Assembly (NCBI RefSeq): GCF_014236655.1
Contig: NZ_JACMYG010000005.1
Location: 186,001 to 250,000 of the forward strand
Length of the DNA stretch: 64,000 bases
Source of the DNA: Pseudomonas kielensis
Lineage (GTDB): Bacteria; Pseudomonadota; Gammaproteobacteria; Pseudomonadales; Pseudomonadaceae
Direction: 5' to 3'
Under the pieces are notes generated by a model that searched no databases, was not told where the DNA came from, and was given only the letters and a program-made list of their open reading frames with translations. A program made the translations under genes and the position numbers. This document shows, in pieces, positions 1 through 13,024 of this stretch; the stretch's first letter is position 1; each line of letters starts with the position of its first letter.

Positions 1-141
1 GGTGCAGACGAACTCGGCGCAGGCGCTGGCGGTTTTGGCCTTGGCGTAGCCGGCTACGTTCAAACGCGCAGCATGTTCGGCGATCTCCGAGCAGACTTCA
101 CCTTCGAAGCCCGGCCGGCAATGCATAAAGAGGATGTTCAT
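1..141 (-). CDS. rlmM: RlmM, 23S rRNA C2498 2'-O-methyltransferase (N-terminal part only)
   Basis: Only the first 47 codons lie in the window; the gene runs off the left edge. The start (MNILFMHCRPGFEGEVC) and the following AKAKTASACAEFVC stretch are the typical N-terminus of RlmM, the SAM-dependent methyltransferase that 2'-O-methylates C2498 of 23S rRNA in the cytoplasm. It is divergent from acnA, an arrangement I recall from other Pseudomonas genomes. The catalytic domain cannot be checked here. The call rests on recognition of the N-terminal sequence and context. Confidence 0.85.
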   Translation of the reverse strand, partial: MNILFMHCRPGFEGEVCSEIAEHAARLNVAGYAKAKTASACAEFVCT

Positions 142-339
142 TAAATCTCCTGGGCAAGTGCGCGCAAACTTGCCCTGTAGCAAAGCCTGTCACGAAAACC
201 GGCGCATGATAACTGACTTCGGAACCCTGGACCCGCCCATAGAGTCCAGTAATTAGCCAGCTACTTAAAACAGAGCTAGGTTTAATGCTCTGTCCGTCCC
301 GTCAGTCCGTAGCCGTGCGGACTCAAAGGAGTCATTTCA

Positions 340-3081
<2,742 letters not shown>

Positions 3082-3106
3082 GGGCACCCCGAACGCTTTT
3101 AGGTGG

Positions 3107-3139
3107 GTACTCGCGCTGCCTTTTCAGCAGCGCGAGTAC
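3107..3139. terminator. Hairpin between convergent acnA and immunity gene
   Basis: Perfect 13-bp stem (3107-3119 with 3127-3139) and a 7-base loop rich in T. There is no clear T-run on either side, so it may stop transcription weakly or protect 3' ends of both convergent transcripts. Confidence 0.5.
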
Positions 3140-3162
3140 AAGTCCCATAGCTGCAAACCGAC

Positions 3163-3783
3163 TCATTTCACGCCTCGTGACTTGGAAAGCCCAAGCGTGA
3201 TGAGGTAACGCTCCTCTGTGGGCCGCTTATAGTCGCGAAAGCGATTAACCATGAGCATGACCTGATACTTGTCACCCGCTAGCCAGTAAGCCGTACCGCC
3301 TTTATTGACTTCGCGCAGTTGGGCACGCCATTGGGGGGTATCGGCGAACGACGGAAAGTCCCCGGCCCGATTCGGCGTCCAGCCGCCCTTGCGCCACTGC
3401 TCCTGCAGATCCAGTACGACCTTGAGGGCGTCATCGAGTAACAGGGGCTCGATTTGCGGGGACATGCGGATGCTGTGAATCAACTCATCCCGGTATATCA
3501 CCGTAAAAAAACGCGCCGATGGCGTCACAAACCCGTACTGAGGGTCTGTGAATCGCAGGCGCGCATCCGACATGGGAATATTGAATGACACTTCCCCGGG
3601 GATGGCCGGAGCAATCGCAGCACTGGAGCGTTGGCGCATCGCCTCATAGGGTTCGCCAATTACCAGCGCAATCTCTGGCTCGCCGGATTGGGCATACAGG
3701 CGAATCGCCGCCAGCGCCAAAAGAATAATGACCACCTGTGCAATCCGCTGGTATTGCCAACCCAGCGTTGCGAGCCAGGTCAT
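3163..3783 (-). CDS. Putative membrane-anchored immunity protein for the adjacent PAAR effector
   Basis: A 206-residue protein of unrecognised family. An N-terminal hydrophobic segment (about residues 14-31, VVIILLALAAIRLYA) suggests one membrane anchor, with the remaining ~170 residues probably periplasmic. Its ATG overlaps the TGA of the PAAR gene upstream (ATGA, 4 bases), so the two are translationally coupled. A small membrane or periplasmic protein directly following a PAAR effector is the usual arrangement of a T6SS effector/immunity pair. The immunity role is inferred only from position and topology. Confidence 0.6.
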   Translation of the reverse strand: MTWLATLGWQYQRIAQVVIILLALAAIRLYAQSGEPEIALVIGEPYEAMRQRSSAAIAPAIPGEVSFNIPMSDARLRFTDPQYGFVTPSARFFTVIYRDELIHSIRMSPQIEPLLLDDALKVVLDLQEQWRKGGWTPNRAGDFPSFADTPQWRAQLREVNKGGTAYWLAGDKYQVMLMVNRFRDYKRPTEERYLITLGLSKSRGVK

Positions 3784-5240
3784 CGTAAGGCCTGAGCTGA
3801 AGCGATATCCCGAATCGACTGGGTAATCAGGTAGCGATCATTTCCCTGTAGCAACTCATCAAATTTCGCGGCGGCCTTGAGCACAAAGCTCATACGCTGC
3901 TTGACGTCGGACAGGTCGGCAAAGGGATTACTGCCGAATCCGATTGTGCGTCCGTCATCGACCCGCTGACACTGGCTGGCCAGCGTCAGCTCGATGGCTT
4001 GTGCGGCGCCCGAGGGGAAATTAACAACGTGGGAAAGATGATTGCCACGCAGCAAGGCGACTAATTTCAGGTCGCTGTACATTGTCGGCTGCAAGATATT
4101 GACCTGTTCGTGCGTCGCGAGAAACTTAACACCCTCGGCGATACGACCGCCCTCGATGGCCTGAAAACTTTCCAGGATTTCATCGTGGTCTGCGCCGAAT
4201 GCCAGCCTTTCCTGCGCCACAGGCCACAGCACCGGATTCTGAACATTTCCATAGATGTTTTTCCGCGAAGGTAAGCAGGCCTCCAGCGCCGACATCCCCC
4301 GCTCTTGATAAAAAACATGCAACGGATACACGTCCAGGAACAGCGTGGTATTACCCATGGACAACATCTTGTACACGTGTTGGTACAACTGCTGCGCGTA
4401 GGACAGTTCGCCCTCGGGCCTGAAATCGATGCCTGGCAGCGGGTTGTTGCGCAGCGCGTGCTCGTAGTCACGTTGTGCTTGCTGGAAGGTCTGGAGTCTG
4501 GCCTGTCGCTCGCGTTCGCTGGGCTCGAGCAAGCCATAGAAGCCTGACCTGGCACTCTGTTGCAGTTGCTGCTCGGCGTCATATTCAGCCTGGATCCGGT
4601 CGATCGAATCTGCGGCATGCAGCAAGCCACAACCCACCTGTTTTGATGCGAAGGCGGCGAGGCCGGCCCACTGGAAACGCGGGTCCTGCAGCCACAGTCG
4701 GGCGTAGGCGGCGTTGATCGCGCAGTTGCGGGCCTTGGGATCGGCGATCAACTGGCCGCCCGGTGCGACGATGGACTCGGCTAGTTGCTGGTAACTGATC
4801 CAGAGATTTTCGCAGGCCCTTCCAGGTCGTTCGGTGAAGGTGGGTGTGGGGCGGCTGGGTGTTGCAGTGAAATTGGAGGAGCGCGGCCCGGTTGCAGGCT
4901 GCTGGGATGTGGCCGAAGCGGACGGCGGCGTGAAGCGCGGATCTGGTGCGAGGTCCTTGAACTCCTGGCACTGCAGGGTCTGGTTGGCGATCAGGCGTGG
5001 TGGTGGGTCGCACTTGCAGTGACAGAGGTCACCGTCCAGGGCGGTGGGGCGTCCTTGCATAAGGTCCACCAGGTGCGGGCCGTCGCAGACGATGACGCCA
5101 GTGCTGTCGCAGGCTGGACAAGCCACTTCATCGCCTTCGCGGGCGATGGGCTGGCCATCGATGGTCCAGAATTCGTAGCCGGTCATTACGGTGCCGTCGG
5201 CAGTGGTCTTGGCCCCGACGGTGATGTGGTAGCGCTTCAT
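3780..5240 (-). CDS. PAAR-domain type VI secretion effector (orphan), C-terminal domain DUF2515-like
   Basis: A 486-residue protein. Residues ~1-95 form a PAAR-type domain (MKRYHITVGAKTTADGTV, EGDEVACPACDSTGVI, DLCHCKCDPPPRL) that should cap the VgrG spike and be delivered by a type VI secretion system. Residues ~96-140 are a low-complexity Ser/Thr/Pro linker. Residues ~141-486 match in memory the DUF2515-type region found in other Pseudomonas PAAR proteins (SKQVGCGLLHAAD, GNTTLFLDVYPLH, LRGNHLSHVVNFPSG). Activity is unknown to me. No vgrG, hcp or tss gene is nearby, so it is an orphan cargo locus inserted between acnA and aer. Confidence 0.8.
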   Translation of the reverse strand: MKRYHITVGAKTTADGTVMTGYEFWTIDGQPIAREGDEVACPACDSTGVIVCDGPHLVDLMQGRPTALDGDLCHCKCDPPPRLIANQTLQCQEFKDLAPDPRFTPPSASATSQQPATGPRSSNFTATPSRPTPTFTERPGRACENLWISYQQLAESIVAPGGQLIADPKARNCAINAAYARLWLQDPRFQWAGLAAFASKQVGCGLLHAADSIDRIQAEYDAEQQLQQSARSGFYGLLEPSERERQARLQTFQQAQRDYEHALRNNPLPGIDFRPEGELSYAQQLYQHVYKMLSMGNTTLFLDVYPLHVFYQERGMSALEACLPSRKNIYGNVQNPVLWPVAQERLAFGADHDEILESFQAIEGGRIAEGVKFLATHEQVNILQPTMYSDLKLVALLRGNHLSHVVNFPSGAAQAIELTLASQCQRVDDGRTIGFGSNPFADLSDVKQRMSFVLKAAAKFDELLQGNDRYLITQSIRDIASAQALR

Positions 5241-5395
5241 GCCAGATTGTTCCCTGTCGATTTGACGAAAGGACGCACGCTAGATGAGGCGCTCGCGGGA
5301 AATAAATCAGACGTTTCCTTGAGTGCTGTAGGCCCACTCCGCTAATGACGCATCGGTCGTTTTGCGACGCAGCGCCGACTTCCTGAAAAATAATT

Positions 5396-5422
5396 TCAAT
5401 AATTCACCGGACTGGCCGAAAC
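5396..5422 (+). promoter_or_regulatory. Candidate FliA (sigma-28) promoter for aer
   Basis: TCAA (5396-5399), 15 bases, then GCCGAAAC (5415-5422), close to the TCAA-N15-GCCGATAA flagellar sigma factor consensus. It lies about 30 bases before the aer start codon. Chemoreceptor genes are commonly in the FliA regulon. By-eye match only. Confidence 0.45.
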
Positions 5423-5452
5423 CCTGTCAAAGCCTTGCGGATTGAAAAAGCC

Positions 5453-7018
5453 ATGCGTAATAACCAGCCCATCACTCAACGCGAACGGACCTTCCCGGCA
5501 CAGCAACGGTTGATTTCCACCACCGATGCCAAAGGCGTGATCAACTACTGCAACGACGCTTTCGTCGAAATCAGTGGGTTCTCCCGTGAAGAGCTGATCC
5601 GTGCGCCGCACAATGTGGTCCGTCACCCCGACGTCCCGTCGGCGGTCTTCGCGCATATGTGGGGCACATTAAAACAAGGCCTGCCATGGATGGGCATTGT
5701 CAAGAATCGCTGCCAGAACGGTGACCACTACTGGGTCAACGCCTACGTGACCCCGGTGTTCGAAGGCAACCAGGTGATCGGCTACGAGTCGGTGCGGGTC
5801 AAGCCCACCGCCGAGCAGATCCGCCGCGCCGAGACCCTGTACCAGCGCATCAACCAGGGCAAGTCCGCCGTTCCCCAGCGTGACAAATGGCTGCCGGTGC
5901 TGCAGGACTGGCTGCCGTTCATTCTGGTCAGCCAACTGAGCTTCATGATCGGCGCCACCCTCAACTCGCAATGGGGCTTTGCCCTCGCTGCCGGCCTTTC
6001 GGTGCCCCTGGGCCTGCTCGGGTTGAGCTGGCAACAACGCGGCCTCAAACGTCTGTTGCGCCTCGCCGAGCAGACCACCTCCGACCCGCTGATCGCCCAG
6101 ATGTACACCGACAGCCGTGGCGCCCAGGCGCGCCTGGAGATGTCGATCCTCAGCCAGGAAGCCCGCTTGAAAACCTGCCTGACCCGCCTTCAGGACACTG
6201 CCGAGCACCTGACCGAGCAGGCGCGCCAGTCTGACCAACTGGCCCACAACAGCTCCACGGGCCTGGAGCGTCAGCGCGTGGAAACCGAGCAGGTGGCCAC
6301 CGCCGTCAACCAGATGGCCGCCACCACCCAGGAAGTGGCCAGCCACGTCCAGCGCACCGCAGACGCGACCCAGGAGGCCAACCGCCTGACCGGACGCGGC
6401 CGCGATATCGCCGGGGAAACCCGCGACGCCATCCAGCGCCTGTCGGTGGTGGTCGGGGAAACCGGCCTGACCGTGACCCAACTGGCCAAGGACAGCGACG
6501 AAATCGGCGGTGTGGTCGATGTGATCAAAGGCATTGCCGACCAGACCAACCTGCTGGCCCTCAACGCCGCCATTGAAGCGGCCCGCGCCGGCGAGATGGG
6601 CCGGGGTTTTGCAGTGGTGGCCGACGAAGTCCGGCAACTGGCGCAACGCACCAGCGAGTCGACCGGGCAAATCCACAGCCTGATCGCCAAGCTCCAGCAA
6701 ACCGCCAGCACCGCCGTGCAAACCATGGAAGCCGGCCATCGCCAGGCAGAAGAAGGCGTGGCACGGGTCCTGGAAGCAGATCAGGCCCTGGTGGGCATCA
6801 GCGAGGCGGTGGCCAACATCACCGACATGACCACTCAGATCGCCGCCGCCACCGAGGAGCAGAGCGCCGTGGCCGAAGAAATCAGCCGCAACATCAGCAA
6901 CATTTCCCATCTGGCCGACCAGACCTCGGAACAGGCGCAGAACTCGGCACTCCTCAGCGAAGAGCTGACCCGGACCGCGAATACCCAGTACTCGCTGGTG
7001 GAGCGCTTCAACCGCTGA
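5453..7018 (+). CDS. aer: Aerotaxis receptor Aer (PAS-containing methyl-accepting chemotaxis protein)
   Basis: Energy and oxygen taxis transducer at the inner membrane. Residues ~10-120 form a PAS domain ([23 protein letters not shown]), expected to bind FAD. A hydrophobic membrane stretch follows at ~145-195, and the rest is a coiled-coil signalling domain with the conserved hairpin tip ([20 protein letters not shown], then [15 protein letters not shown]) that engages CheA/CheW. I chose ATG 5453 ([17 protein letters not shown]), the typical Pseudomonas Aer start, rather than the in-frame TTG at 5435. It stands alone, near the cbb3 oxidase block with which it shares an oxygen theme. Confidence 0.93.
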   Translation: MRNNQPITQRERTFPAQQRLISTTDAKGVINYCNDAFVEISGFSREELIRAPHNVVRHPDVPSAVFAHMWGTLKQGLPWMGIVKNRCQNGDHYWVNAYVTPVFEGNQVIGYESVRVKPTAEQIRRAETLYQRINQGKSAVPQRDKWLPVLQDWLPFILVSQLSFMIGATLNSQWGFALAAGLSVPLGLLGLSWQQRGLKRLLRLAEQTTSDPLIAQMYTDSRGAQARLEMSILSQEARLKTCLTRLQDTAEHLTEQARQSDQLAHNSSTGLERQRVETEQVATAVNQMAATTQEVASHVQRTADATQEANRLTGRGRDIAGETRDAIQRLSVVVGETGLTVTQLAKDSDEIGGVVDVIKGIADQTNLLALNAAIEAARAGEMGRGFAVVADEVRQLAQRTSESTGQIHSLIAKLQQTASTAVQTMEAGHRQAEEGVARVLEADQALVGISEAVANITDMTTQIAAATEEQSAVAEEISRNISNISHLADQTSEQAQNSALLSEELTRTANTQYSLVERFNR

Positions 7019-7111
7019 TTGCGATTGATCGCTACGGGGGATCGAGGTTAAGACAGTTGCTCCTACAGCGAGCGTTAGCTCGCCTACAGCTCTTGATCTT
7101 GATCCACCCAA

Positions 7112-7789
7112 CTACCGCAAAAACTCCGCAATCCCCTGCGCAGCCGCCGCCAAATGCTGCTCATGACTAACCCCAGAAGCCTTCAGCGGCTTCAAGTCAT
7201 GATCCGCTGCCACCAGCCACATCAGCTCGATGCAAGGCGCCAAGTCATAACCCTCCACCGTATCCCGATTGCCCAACCCATCCCGCTCACCCTGGACAAT
7301 CAAGGTTCGGGTTGTTAATCCAGCCAAATGCTCCACTCGCGGCTTCTCCGGCTTACCCACTGGGTAAAACGGATACCCCAGGCACACCAACGCATCCGCA
7401 CCCAACTCGTCCGCCAGCAAACTGGCCATCCGCCCGCCCATGGACTTGCCGCCAATGGCCAGGCGCCCAGCGACATGACGTCGCACCAGGCGATACACCT
7501 CTCGCCAGCACTCGAGCAGCTTCGGCGCCGGATTGGGGGGGCGCCGACCGCCGTCCAGGCGTCGCTGGGCCATGTAGGGAAACTCGAAGCGCAACACATT
7601 GACCCCGCGGGCAGCAAGGCGTGCAGCCATGTCACTCATCCAGGCGCTGTCCATCGGCGCACCCGCGCCATGGGCAAGAATCAGGGTCGCCACGGCCGGC
7701 GTCGAGGCACCATTCCACAGCCATCCCTGTTCACGCACACACCGCGCCCATTGATCCCCGTCAATACTGGCCTTGTGCTCTTTGTCCAT
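7112..7789 (-). CDS. Alpha/beta-hydrolase family protein (COG3571/Tex30-like)
   Basis: A small hydrolase of 226 residues from ATG 7789, which is preceded by a GAGG ribosome site; an in-frame start further upstream would add an atypical 24-residue tail. The fold is recognisable: oxyanion/HG motif LAHGAGAPMDSAW, nucleophile elbow GGKSMGGRMAS, acid-bearing strand VQGERDGLGN and a C-terminal ADHDLK histidine. These make a plausible Ser-Asp-His triad. Substrate is unknown. It is divergent from ccoN. Confidence 0.75.
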   Translation of the reverse strand: MDKEHKASIDGDQWARCVREQGWLWNGASTPAVATLILAHGAGAPMDSAWMSDMAARLAARGVNVLRFEFPYMAQRRLDGGRRPPNPAPKLLECWREVYRLVRRHVAGRLAIGGKSMGGRMASLLADELGADALVCLGYPFYPVGKPEKPRVEHLAGLTTRTLIVQGERDGLGNRDTVEGYDLAPCIELMWLVAADHDLKPLKASGVSHEQHLAAAAQGIAEFLR

Positions 7790-7887
7790 GCTTGCCTCGC
7801 TTTTAATCTGCCTATAACTCCAGGCGAAGGGAGCGTTCGTGCCTTGCGCAGACGCCTTCACTTCGGCTGAACCGTGGATGGGGAACC

Positions 7888-9312
7888 ATGAACACTTCTA
7901 TAAGTACCGCCTATAACTACAAGGTGGTCCGCCAATTCGCCATTATGACGGTGGTCTGGGGCATCGTCGGCATGGGCCTCGGGGTTTTTCTCGCGGCTCA
8001 ATTGGTCTGGCCTGAACTGAACTTCAATTTGCCGTGGACCAGCTTCGGTCGCCTGCGCCCGTTGCACACCAACGCGGTGATCTTCGCCTTTGGTGGCTGC
8101 GCGCTGTTTGCCGCCTCGTTCTACTCGGTCCAGCGCACTTGCCAGACGCAATTGTTCGCGCCAAAAATCGCCGCGTTCACCTTCTGGGGCTGGCAACTGG
8201 TGATCCTGCTGGCAGCCATCACCCTGCCGCTGGGCTACACCAGCTCCAAGGAATACGCCGAACTGGAATGGCCGATCGACATCCTGATCACCATCGTCTG
8301 GGTCGCCTACGCCATCGTGTTCTTCGGCACGCTGATGAAGCGCAAGACCAAGCACATCTACGTCGGCAACTGGTTCTTCGGTGCATTCATCATCACCGTG
8401 GCCATCCTGCACATCGTCAACAACCTGGAACTGCCGGTCAGCCTGACCAAGTCCTACTCGGTATATGCCGGTGCGACCGATGCCATGGTCCAGTGGTGGT
8501 ACGGCCATAACGCCGTAGGCTTCTTCCTCACCGCTGGCTTCCTCGGGATGATGTACTACTTCGTGCCGAAACAGGCCGAGCGCCCGGTGTACTCCTATCG
8601 CCTGTCGATCGTGCACTTCTGGGCCCTGATCACCCTGTACATCTGGGCCGGCCCGCACCACTTGCACTACACCGCGCTGCCGGACTGGGCTCAGTCGCTG
8701 GGCATGGTGATGTCACTGATTCTGCTGGCGCCGAGCTGGGGCGGCATGATCAACGGCATGATGACCCTCTCGGGGGCCTGGCATAAGTTGCGCAGCGACC
8801 CGATCCTGCGCTTCCTGGTGGTGTCCCTGGCGTTCTACGGCATGTCGACCTTCGAAGGGCCGATGATGGCCATCAAGACGGTCAACGCCCTCTCCCACTA
8901 CACCGACTGGACCATCGGCCACGTACACGCCGGCGCACTCGGCTGGGTAGCGATGATCTCCATCGGCGCGCTGTACCACATGATCCCGAAAATCTTCGGC
9001 CGCGAGCAGATGCACAGCGTCGGCCTGATCAACGCGCACTTCTGGCTCGCCACCATCGGCACCGTGCTCTACATCGCCTCGATGTGGGTCAACGGCATCG
9101 CCCAGGGCCTGATGTGGCGCGCCGTCAACGAAGACGGGACCCTGACCTACTCCTTCGTGGAAACCCTGGTGGCCAGCCACCCAGGCTTCGTCGTACGCCT
9201 GGTCGGCGGGGCGATCTTCCTGAGCGGCATGTTCCTGATGGCCTACAACACCTGGCGCACCGTGCGTGAGGCCCAACCAGCCGAAGTCGCCGCCGCGGCG
9301 CAGATGGCCTGA
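7888..9312 (+). CDS. ccoN2: cbb3-type cytochrome c oxidase subunit I, copy 2
   Basis: Catalytic subunit of the high-affinity cbb3 oxidase, a polytopic inner-membrane protein of 474 residues carrying haem b and the haem b3/CuB centre. Visible family motifs include [36 protein letters not shown] (CuB-ligand histidine pair) and [12 protein letters not shown]. The start has GGGGA just upstream. By comparison with P. aeruginosa gene order, where the Cco-2 operon precedes the Cco-1 operon, I call this copy 2; numbering is inferred. Sequence is almost identical to the second copy at 11582 through the middle of the protein. Confidence 0.95.
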   Translation: MNTSISTAYNYKVVRQFAIMTVVWGIVGMGLGVFLAAQLVWPELNFNLPWTSFGRLRPLHTNAVIFAFGGCALFAASFYSVQRTCQTQLFAPKIAAFTFWGWQLVILLAAITLPLGYTSSKEYAELEWPIDILITIVWVAYAIVFFGTLMKRKTKHIYVGNWFFGAFIITVAILHIVNNLELPVSLTKSYSVYAGATDAMVQWWYGHNAVGFFLTAGFLGMMYYFVPKQAERPVYSYRLSIVHFWALITLYIWAGPHHLHYTALPDWAQSLGMVMSLILLAPSWGGMINGMMTLSGAWHKLRSDPILRFLVVSLAFYGMSTFEGPMMAIKTVNALSHYTDWTIGHVHAGALGWVAMISIGALYHMIPKIFGREQMHSVGLINAHFWLATIGTVLYIASMWVNGIAQGLMWRAVNEDGTLTYSFVETLVASHPGFVVRLVGGAIFLSGMFLMAYNTWRTVREAQPAEVAAAAQMA

Positions 9313-9322
9313 GGAGTCCACC

Positions 9323-9931
9323 ATGAAACACGAAACGATTGAAAAAAACGTCGGCCTGCTGCTGTTGCTGATGGTCTTTGCGGTGAGCATCGGCGGTCTG
9401 ACGCAGATCGTCCCGCTGTTCTTCCAGGACGTCACCAACAAGCCGGTCGAAGGCATGAAGCCCTACACCGCGCTGCAACTGGAAGGCCGCGACATCTACA
9501 TCCGCGAAGGCTGCGTGCAGTGCCACTCGCAGATGATCCGGCCGTTCCGCGCCGAGACCGAACGTTACGGCCACTACTCGGTAGCCGGAGAAAGCGTCTG
9601 GGACCACCCGTTCCTGTGGGGCTCCAAGCGTACCGGCCCGGACCTGGCCCGAGTCGGCGGTCGCTACTCCGATGACTGGCACCGTGCCCACCTGTACAAC
9701 CCGCGCAACGTGGTACCGGAATCGAAAATGCCGGCCTATCCATGGCTGGTCACCCAGGCCGTGGACAGCAGCAACACCGAAACCAAGCTCAAGGTCATGC
9801 GCACCCTGGGCGTGCCCTACACCGACGAGGACATCGCCGGGTCAGTCGCCACGCTCAAGGGCAAGACCGAGATGGACGCCCTGGTCTCCTACCTGCAAGT
9901 GCTCGGCACTGCGATCAAGAGCAAGAGGTGA
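9323..9931 (+). CDS. ccoO2: cbb3 oxidase subunit II (monohaem cytochrome c), copy 2
   Basis: Membrane-anchored monohaem cytochrome c of 202 residues that passes electrons from CcoP toward CcoN. It has an N-terminal anchor ([20 protein letters not shown]) and one haem c site, CVQCHS, followed by the [17 protein letters not shown] signature of CcoO. A conserved methionine ligand region is present (ESKMPAYPW). The start ATG at 9323 follows GAGGAG 10 bases after the ccoN stop. Confidence 0.95.
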   Translation: MKHETIEKNVGLLLLLMVFAVSIGGLTQIVPLFFQDVTNKPVEGMKPYTALQLEGRDIYIREGCVQCHSQMIRPFRAETERYGHYSVAGESVWDHPFLWGSKRTGPDLARVGGRYSDDWHRAHLYNPRNVVPESKMPAYPWLVTQAVDSSNTETKLKVMRTLGVPYTDEDIAGSVATLKGKTEMDALVSYLQVLGTAIKSKR

Positions 9932-9934
9932 GCC

Positions 9935-10150
9935 ATGCCCTATGAAATATTGAGCGTAATCAGCACTGGAATGATCCGCGGCCTGGGCACCGTCGTGGTG
10001 TTCGTGGCCTTTATCGGCCTGACCCTGTGGGTGTTCAACAGCAAGCGCAGCGCGCAATTCGCCGAAGCCCGCCTGCTGCCGTTTGCCGATGAACCCCTGG
10101 CCGAAGACGCCAGCACTCAAGAACCTGCAACAAGGAGTACCCGGCCATGA
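9935..10150 (+). CDS. ccoQ2: cbb3 oxidase small subunit CcoQ, copy 2
   Basis: A 71-residue single-pass membrane protein (about residues 8-30 hydrophobic, [20 protein letters not shown]) that ends in an acidic cytoplasmic tail. The segment [21 protein letters not shown] is the CcoQ/FixQ signature. CcoQ stabilises the assembled complex. It lies 3 bases after ccoO and its stop overlaps the ccoP start. It is 10 residues longer at its tail than the CcoQ of the second operon. Confidence 0.9.
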   Translation: MPYEILSVISTGMIRGLGTVVVFVAFIGLTLWVFNSKRSAQFAEARLLPFADEPLAEDASTQEPATRSTRP

Positions 10151-11100
10151 CCACCTTCTGGAGTACGTGGATCTGCGTACTGACCATCGGCAGCCTGATC
10201 GGCCTGACCTGGCTGCTGGTCGGCACCCGCAAGGGTGAGACCAAGGGCAGTGTCGACCAGACCATGGGCCATGCCTTCGACGGCATCGAGGAATATGACA
10301 ACCCGCTGCCCCAGTGGTGGTTCCTGCTGTTCGCCGGGACACTGGTGTTTGCCGTGGGCTACCTGATCCTCTACCCGGGCCTGGGCAACTGGAAAGGCGT
10401 CCTGCCGGGCTATCAGGACGGTTGGACCCAGACCAAGGAATGGGACAAGGAAATGGCCAAGGCCGATGCCAAGTTTGGGCCGATCTTCGCCAAATTTGCA
10501 GCCATGCCCGTGGAAGAAGTGGCCAAGGACCCACAAGCACTGAAGATGGGCGGACGCCTGTTCGCCTCCAACTGCTCGGTGTGCCACGGCTCGGATGCCA
10601 AGGGTGCCTTCGGCTTCCCCAACCTGGCGGACAGCGACTGGCGCTGGGGCGGCAGCGCGCAAGCGATCAAGACCACCATCATGGGTGGGCGGATGGCAGC
10701 GATGCCGGCCTGGGGTGAAGTCCTGGGGGATGCCGGGGTGAAAAACGTCGCGGCCTATGTGCGCCACGAACTCGCCGGCCTGCCATTGCCAGCGGACAGC
10801 GGTGCCGACCTGGCCGCTGGACAGCAAGCGTACAGCACCACGTGCGTAGCCTGTCACGGCGCCAATGGCCAGGGCATGGAGCTGATGGGCGCGCCAAACC
10901 TGACGCACCCGGCGGGGTTCATCTACGGCACCAGCCTGGCCCAGTTGCAACAGACCATTCGCCATGGTCGCCAGGGCCACATGCCGGCGCAGAACGAACT
11001 ACTCGGCAATGACAAAGTGCAATTGCTGGCGGCGTACGTCTACAGCCTCTCCCACGGCACCAGCGCCCAGCCGCTGCAGGCCGATAGCAAAAGCGAATAA
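10147..11100 (+). CDS. ccoP2: cbb3 oxidase subunit III (dihaem cytochrome c), copy 2
   Basis: Dihaem cytochrome c of 317 residues that accepts electrons from periplasmic cytochromes. There are two N-terminal membrane segments (about 5-25 and 55-80) separated by the conserved [15 protein letters not shown], then two haem c sites, CSVCHG and CVACHG. It lacks the ~14-residue insertion after LLPGY that the other copy has. Its ATG overlaps the ccoQ stop. A perfect hairpin follows the stop. Confidence 0.95.
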   Translation: MTTFWSTWICVLTIGSLIGLTWLLVGTRKGETKGSVDQTMGHAFDGIEEYDNPLPQWWFLLFAGTLVFAVGYLILYPGLGNWKGVLPGYQDGWTQTKEWDKEMAKADAKFGPIFAKFAAMPVEEVAKDPQALKMGGRLFASNCSVCHGSDAKGAFGFPNLADSDWRWGGSAQAIKTTIMGGRMAAMPAWGEVLGDAGVKNVAAYVRHELAGLPLPADSGADLAAGQQAYSTTCVACHGANGQGMELMGAPNLTHPAGFIYGTSLAQLQQTIRHGRQGHMPAQNELLGNDKVQLLAAYVYSLSHGTSAQPLQADSKSE

Positions 11101-11581
11101 CTCGCAACCGCATTACTGTCGCACCTTCCTGGTGCGACAGTTCCCTCCCTCTTTGCGACGCATTGTCGCACCCCCAAAAGGTCTGCCTTTGCGTCCGGCA
11201 GATTCGGGTCTAAGCTTGCTGCCAAGCGGACTGGCAAAGGCTGGTCACAGGTCAACCGTTGAGGATGGGTTCGACGTTTCGGTTCGATGAAAGGCCGCAA
11301 AGGCCGGTAGATACCGGCTGTCGTCCAAGTTGCCGTCTGTCACCTGCACGCCTCGTTTGAACACACCCAGTTACAACTGACCCGACCCCCTCGCCTCTTT
11401 CCTCTGCCGGGACATTTTCCCCCTGGGCAAATTTGTCCCTACGCGGCGCATGGAAAGGCCGCAGAATCAGCTTTTGAAAGCATTGACGCAGGTCATGGCG
11501 CGTTGCAATGACCCCCCGCTTTCTCCATACTTGCGGCCGATTTTTATCCCTAATAAAACACCCAAACCGTGGAACCTTAGA
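11101..11581 (+). promoter_or_regulatory. Intergenic leader of the second cco operon
   Basis: This 481-base gap holds the stem-loops at 11116-11170 and an upstream region for ccoN1. I see no open reading frame worth calling. The only FNR/ANR-like match I found is weak: TTGAC-N4-GTCAT at 11483-11496 (7 of 10 consensus bases), about 86 bases before the start codon. An inverted repeat GGGACA...TGTCCC (6 bp, 19-base spacer) also lies around 11410-11440. The lack of a good ANR box agrees with the Cco-1 operon being expressed in air in P. aeruginosa, but that is by analogy. Confidence 0.35.
11116..11140 (+). terminator. Stem-loop after the first cco operon
   Basis: Perfect 10-bp stem (11116-11125 with 11131-11140), 5-base loop, followed by a T/C-rich stretch. 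A second, smaller inverted repeat (TGCGAC at 11154-11159, GTCGCA at 11165-11170) follows. It probably separates the two ccoNOQP transcription units. Confidence 0.6.
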
Positions 11582-13024
11582 ATGAGCACAGCAATCAGTC
11601 CGACTGCTTATAACTATAAGGTAGTCCGCCAGTTCGCCATCATGACGGTGGTCTGGGGGATCCTTGGCATGGGGCTCGGTGTCTTCATCGCCTCGCAACT
11701 GGTCTGGCCGGAGTTGAACTTCGGTCTGCCATGGACGAGCTTTGGACGCCTGCGCCCACTGCACACCAACCTGGTGATCTTTGCCTTCGGTGGTTGTGCA
11801 TTGTTTGCCACTTCTTATTACGTCGTGCAGCGAACCTGCCAAACGCGACTGATTTCCGACAGCCTCGCGGCCTTCACCTTCTGGGGTTGGCAAGCGGTGA
11901 TCGTCGGCGCGATTGTTACCTTGCCGCTGGGTTACACCACCACCAAGGAATACGCGGAACTGGAATGGCCTCTGGCTATCCTGCTGGCTATCGTCTGGGT
12001 TACCTACGGTCTGGTGTTCTTCGGCACCATCACCAAGCGTAAGACCAAGCACATCTACGTCGGTAACTGGTTCTACGGTGCCTTCATCGTCGTGACGGCG
12101 ATGCTGCACATCGTCAACCACGCCTCCCTGCCGGTCAGCTTCTTCAAGTCCTACTCGGCCTATGCCGGTGCGACCGATGCCATGATCCAGTGGTGGTACG
12201 GCCACAACGCGGTAGGTTTCTTCCTGACCACCGGCTTCCTGGGGATGATGTACTACTTCGTGCCGAAACAGGCCGAGCGTCCGATCTACTCGTATCGCCT
12301 GTCGATCGTGCACTTCTGGGCCCTGATCACCCTGTACATCTGGGCAGGCCCGCACCACCTGCACTACACCGCACTGCCGGACTGGGCTCAGTCCCTGGGC
12401 ATGGCGATGTCGATCATCCTGCTGGCCCCGAGCTGGGGCGGCATGATCAACGGCATGATGACCCTGTCGGGCGCCTGGCATAAGCTGCGCACCGACCCGA
12501 TCCTGCGCTTCCTGGTGGTGTCCCTGGCGTTCTACGGCATGTCGACCTTCGAAGGCCCGATGATGGCCATCAAGACCGTCAACTCGCTGTCGCACTACAC
12601 CGACTGGACCATCGGCCACGTACACGCCGGTGCCTTGGGCTGGGTAGCGATGATCTCGATCGGCGCGATCTACCACATGATCCCGAAACTGTTCGGTCGT
12701 GCGCAGATGCACAGCACCGGCCTGATCAACACGCACTTCTGGCTCGCGACCATCGGTACCGTGCTCTACATCGCTTCGATGTGGGTCAACGGCATCACCC
12801 AGGGTCTGATGTGGCGTGCAATCAACGACGACGGCACCCTGACCTACTCGTTCGTTGAAGCGCTGCAAGCCAGCCACCCGGGCTTTATCGTTCGCGCCCT
12901 GGGCGGTGCATTCTTCGCTAGCGGCATGCTGTTCATGGCCTACAACGTATTCCGTACCGTACGTGCCTCGAACCCGGCAGAAGCCAAAGCCGCCGAACAG
13001 ATTGCTGTAGTTGGAGCTCACTGA
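11582..13024 (+). CDS. ccoN1: cbb3-type cytochrome c oxidase subunit I, copy 1
   Basis: Second catalytic subunit gene, 480 residues from ATG 11582 ([15 protein letters not shown]); the frame is open further upstream but that stretch looks non-coding. Same haem and CuB motifs as the first copy ([35 protein letters not shown]). Long blocks of DNA match the first copy base for base, mainly in the middle, while the ends diverge. Its stop overlaps the start of ccoO by one base. Confidence 0.95.
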   Translation: MSTAISPTAYNYKVVRQFAIMTVVWGILGMGLGVFIASQLVWPELNFGLPWTSFGRLRPLHTNLVIFAFGGCALFATSYYVVQRTCQTRLISDSLAAFTFWGWQAVIVGAIVTLPLGYTTTKEYAELEWPLAILLAIVWVTYGLVFFGTITKRKTKHIYVGNWFYGAFIVVTAMLHIVNHASLPVSFFKSYSAYAGATDAMIQWWYGHNAVGFFLTTGFLGMMYYFVPKQAERPIYSYRLSIVHFWALITLYIWAGPHHLHYTALPDWAQSLGMAMSIILLAPSWGGMINGMMTLSGAWHKLRTDPILRFLVVSLAFYGMSTFEGPMMAIKTVNSLSHYTDWTIGHVHAGALGWVAMISIGAIYHMIPKLFGRAQMHSTGLINTHFWLATIGTVLYIASMWVNGITQGLMWRAINDDGTLTYSFVEALQASHPGFIVRALGGAFFASGMLFMAYNVFRTVRASNPAEAKAAEQIAVVGAH

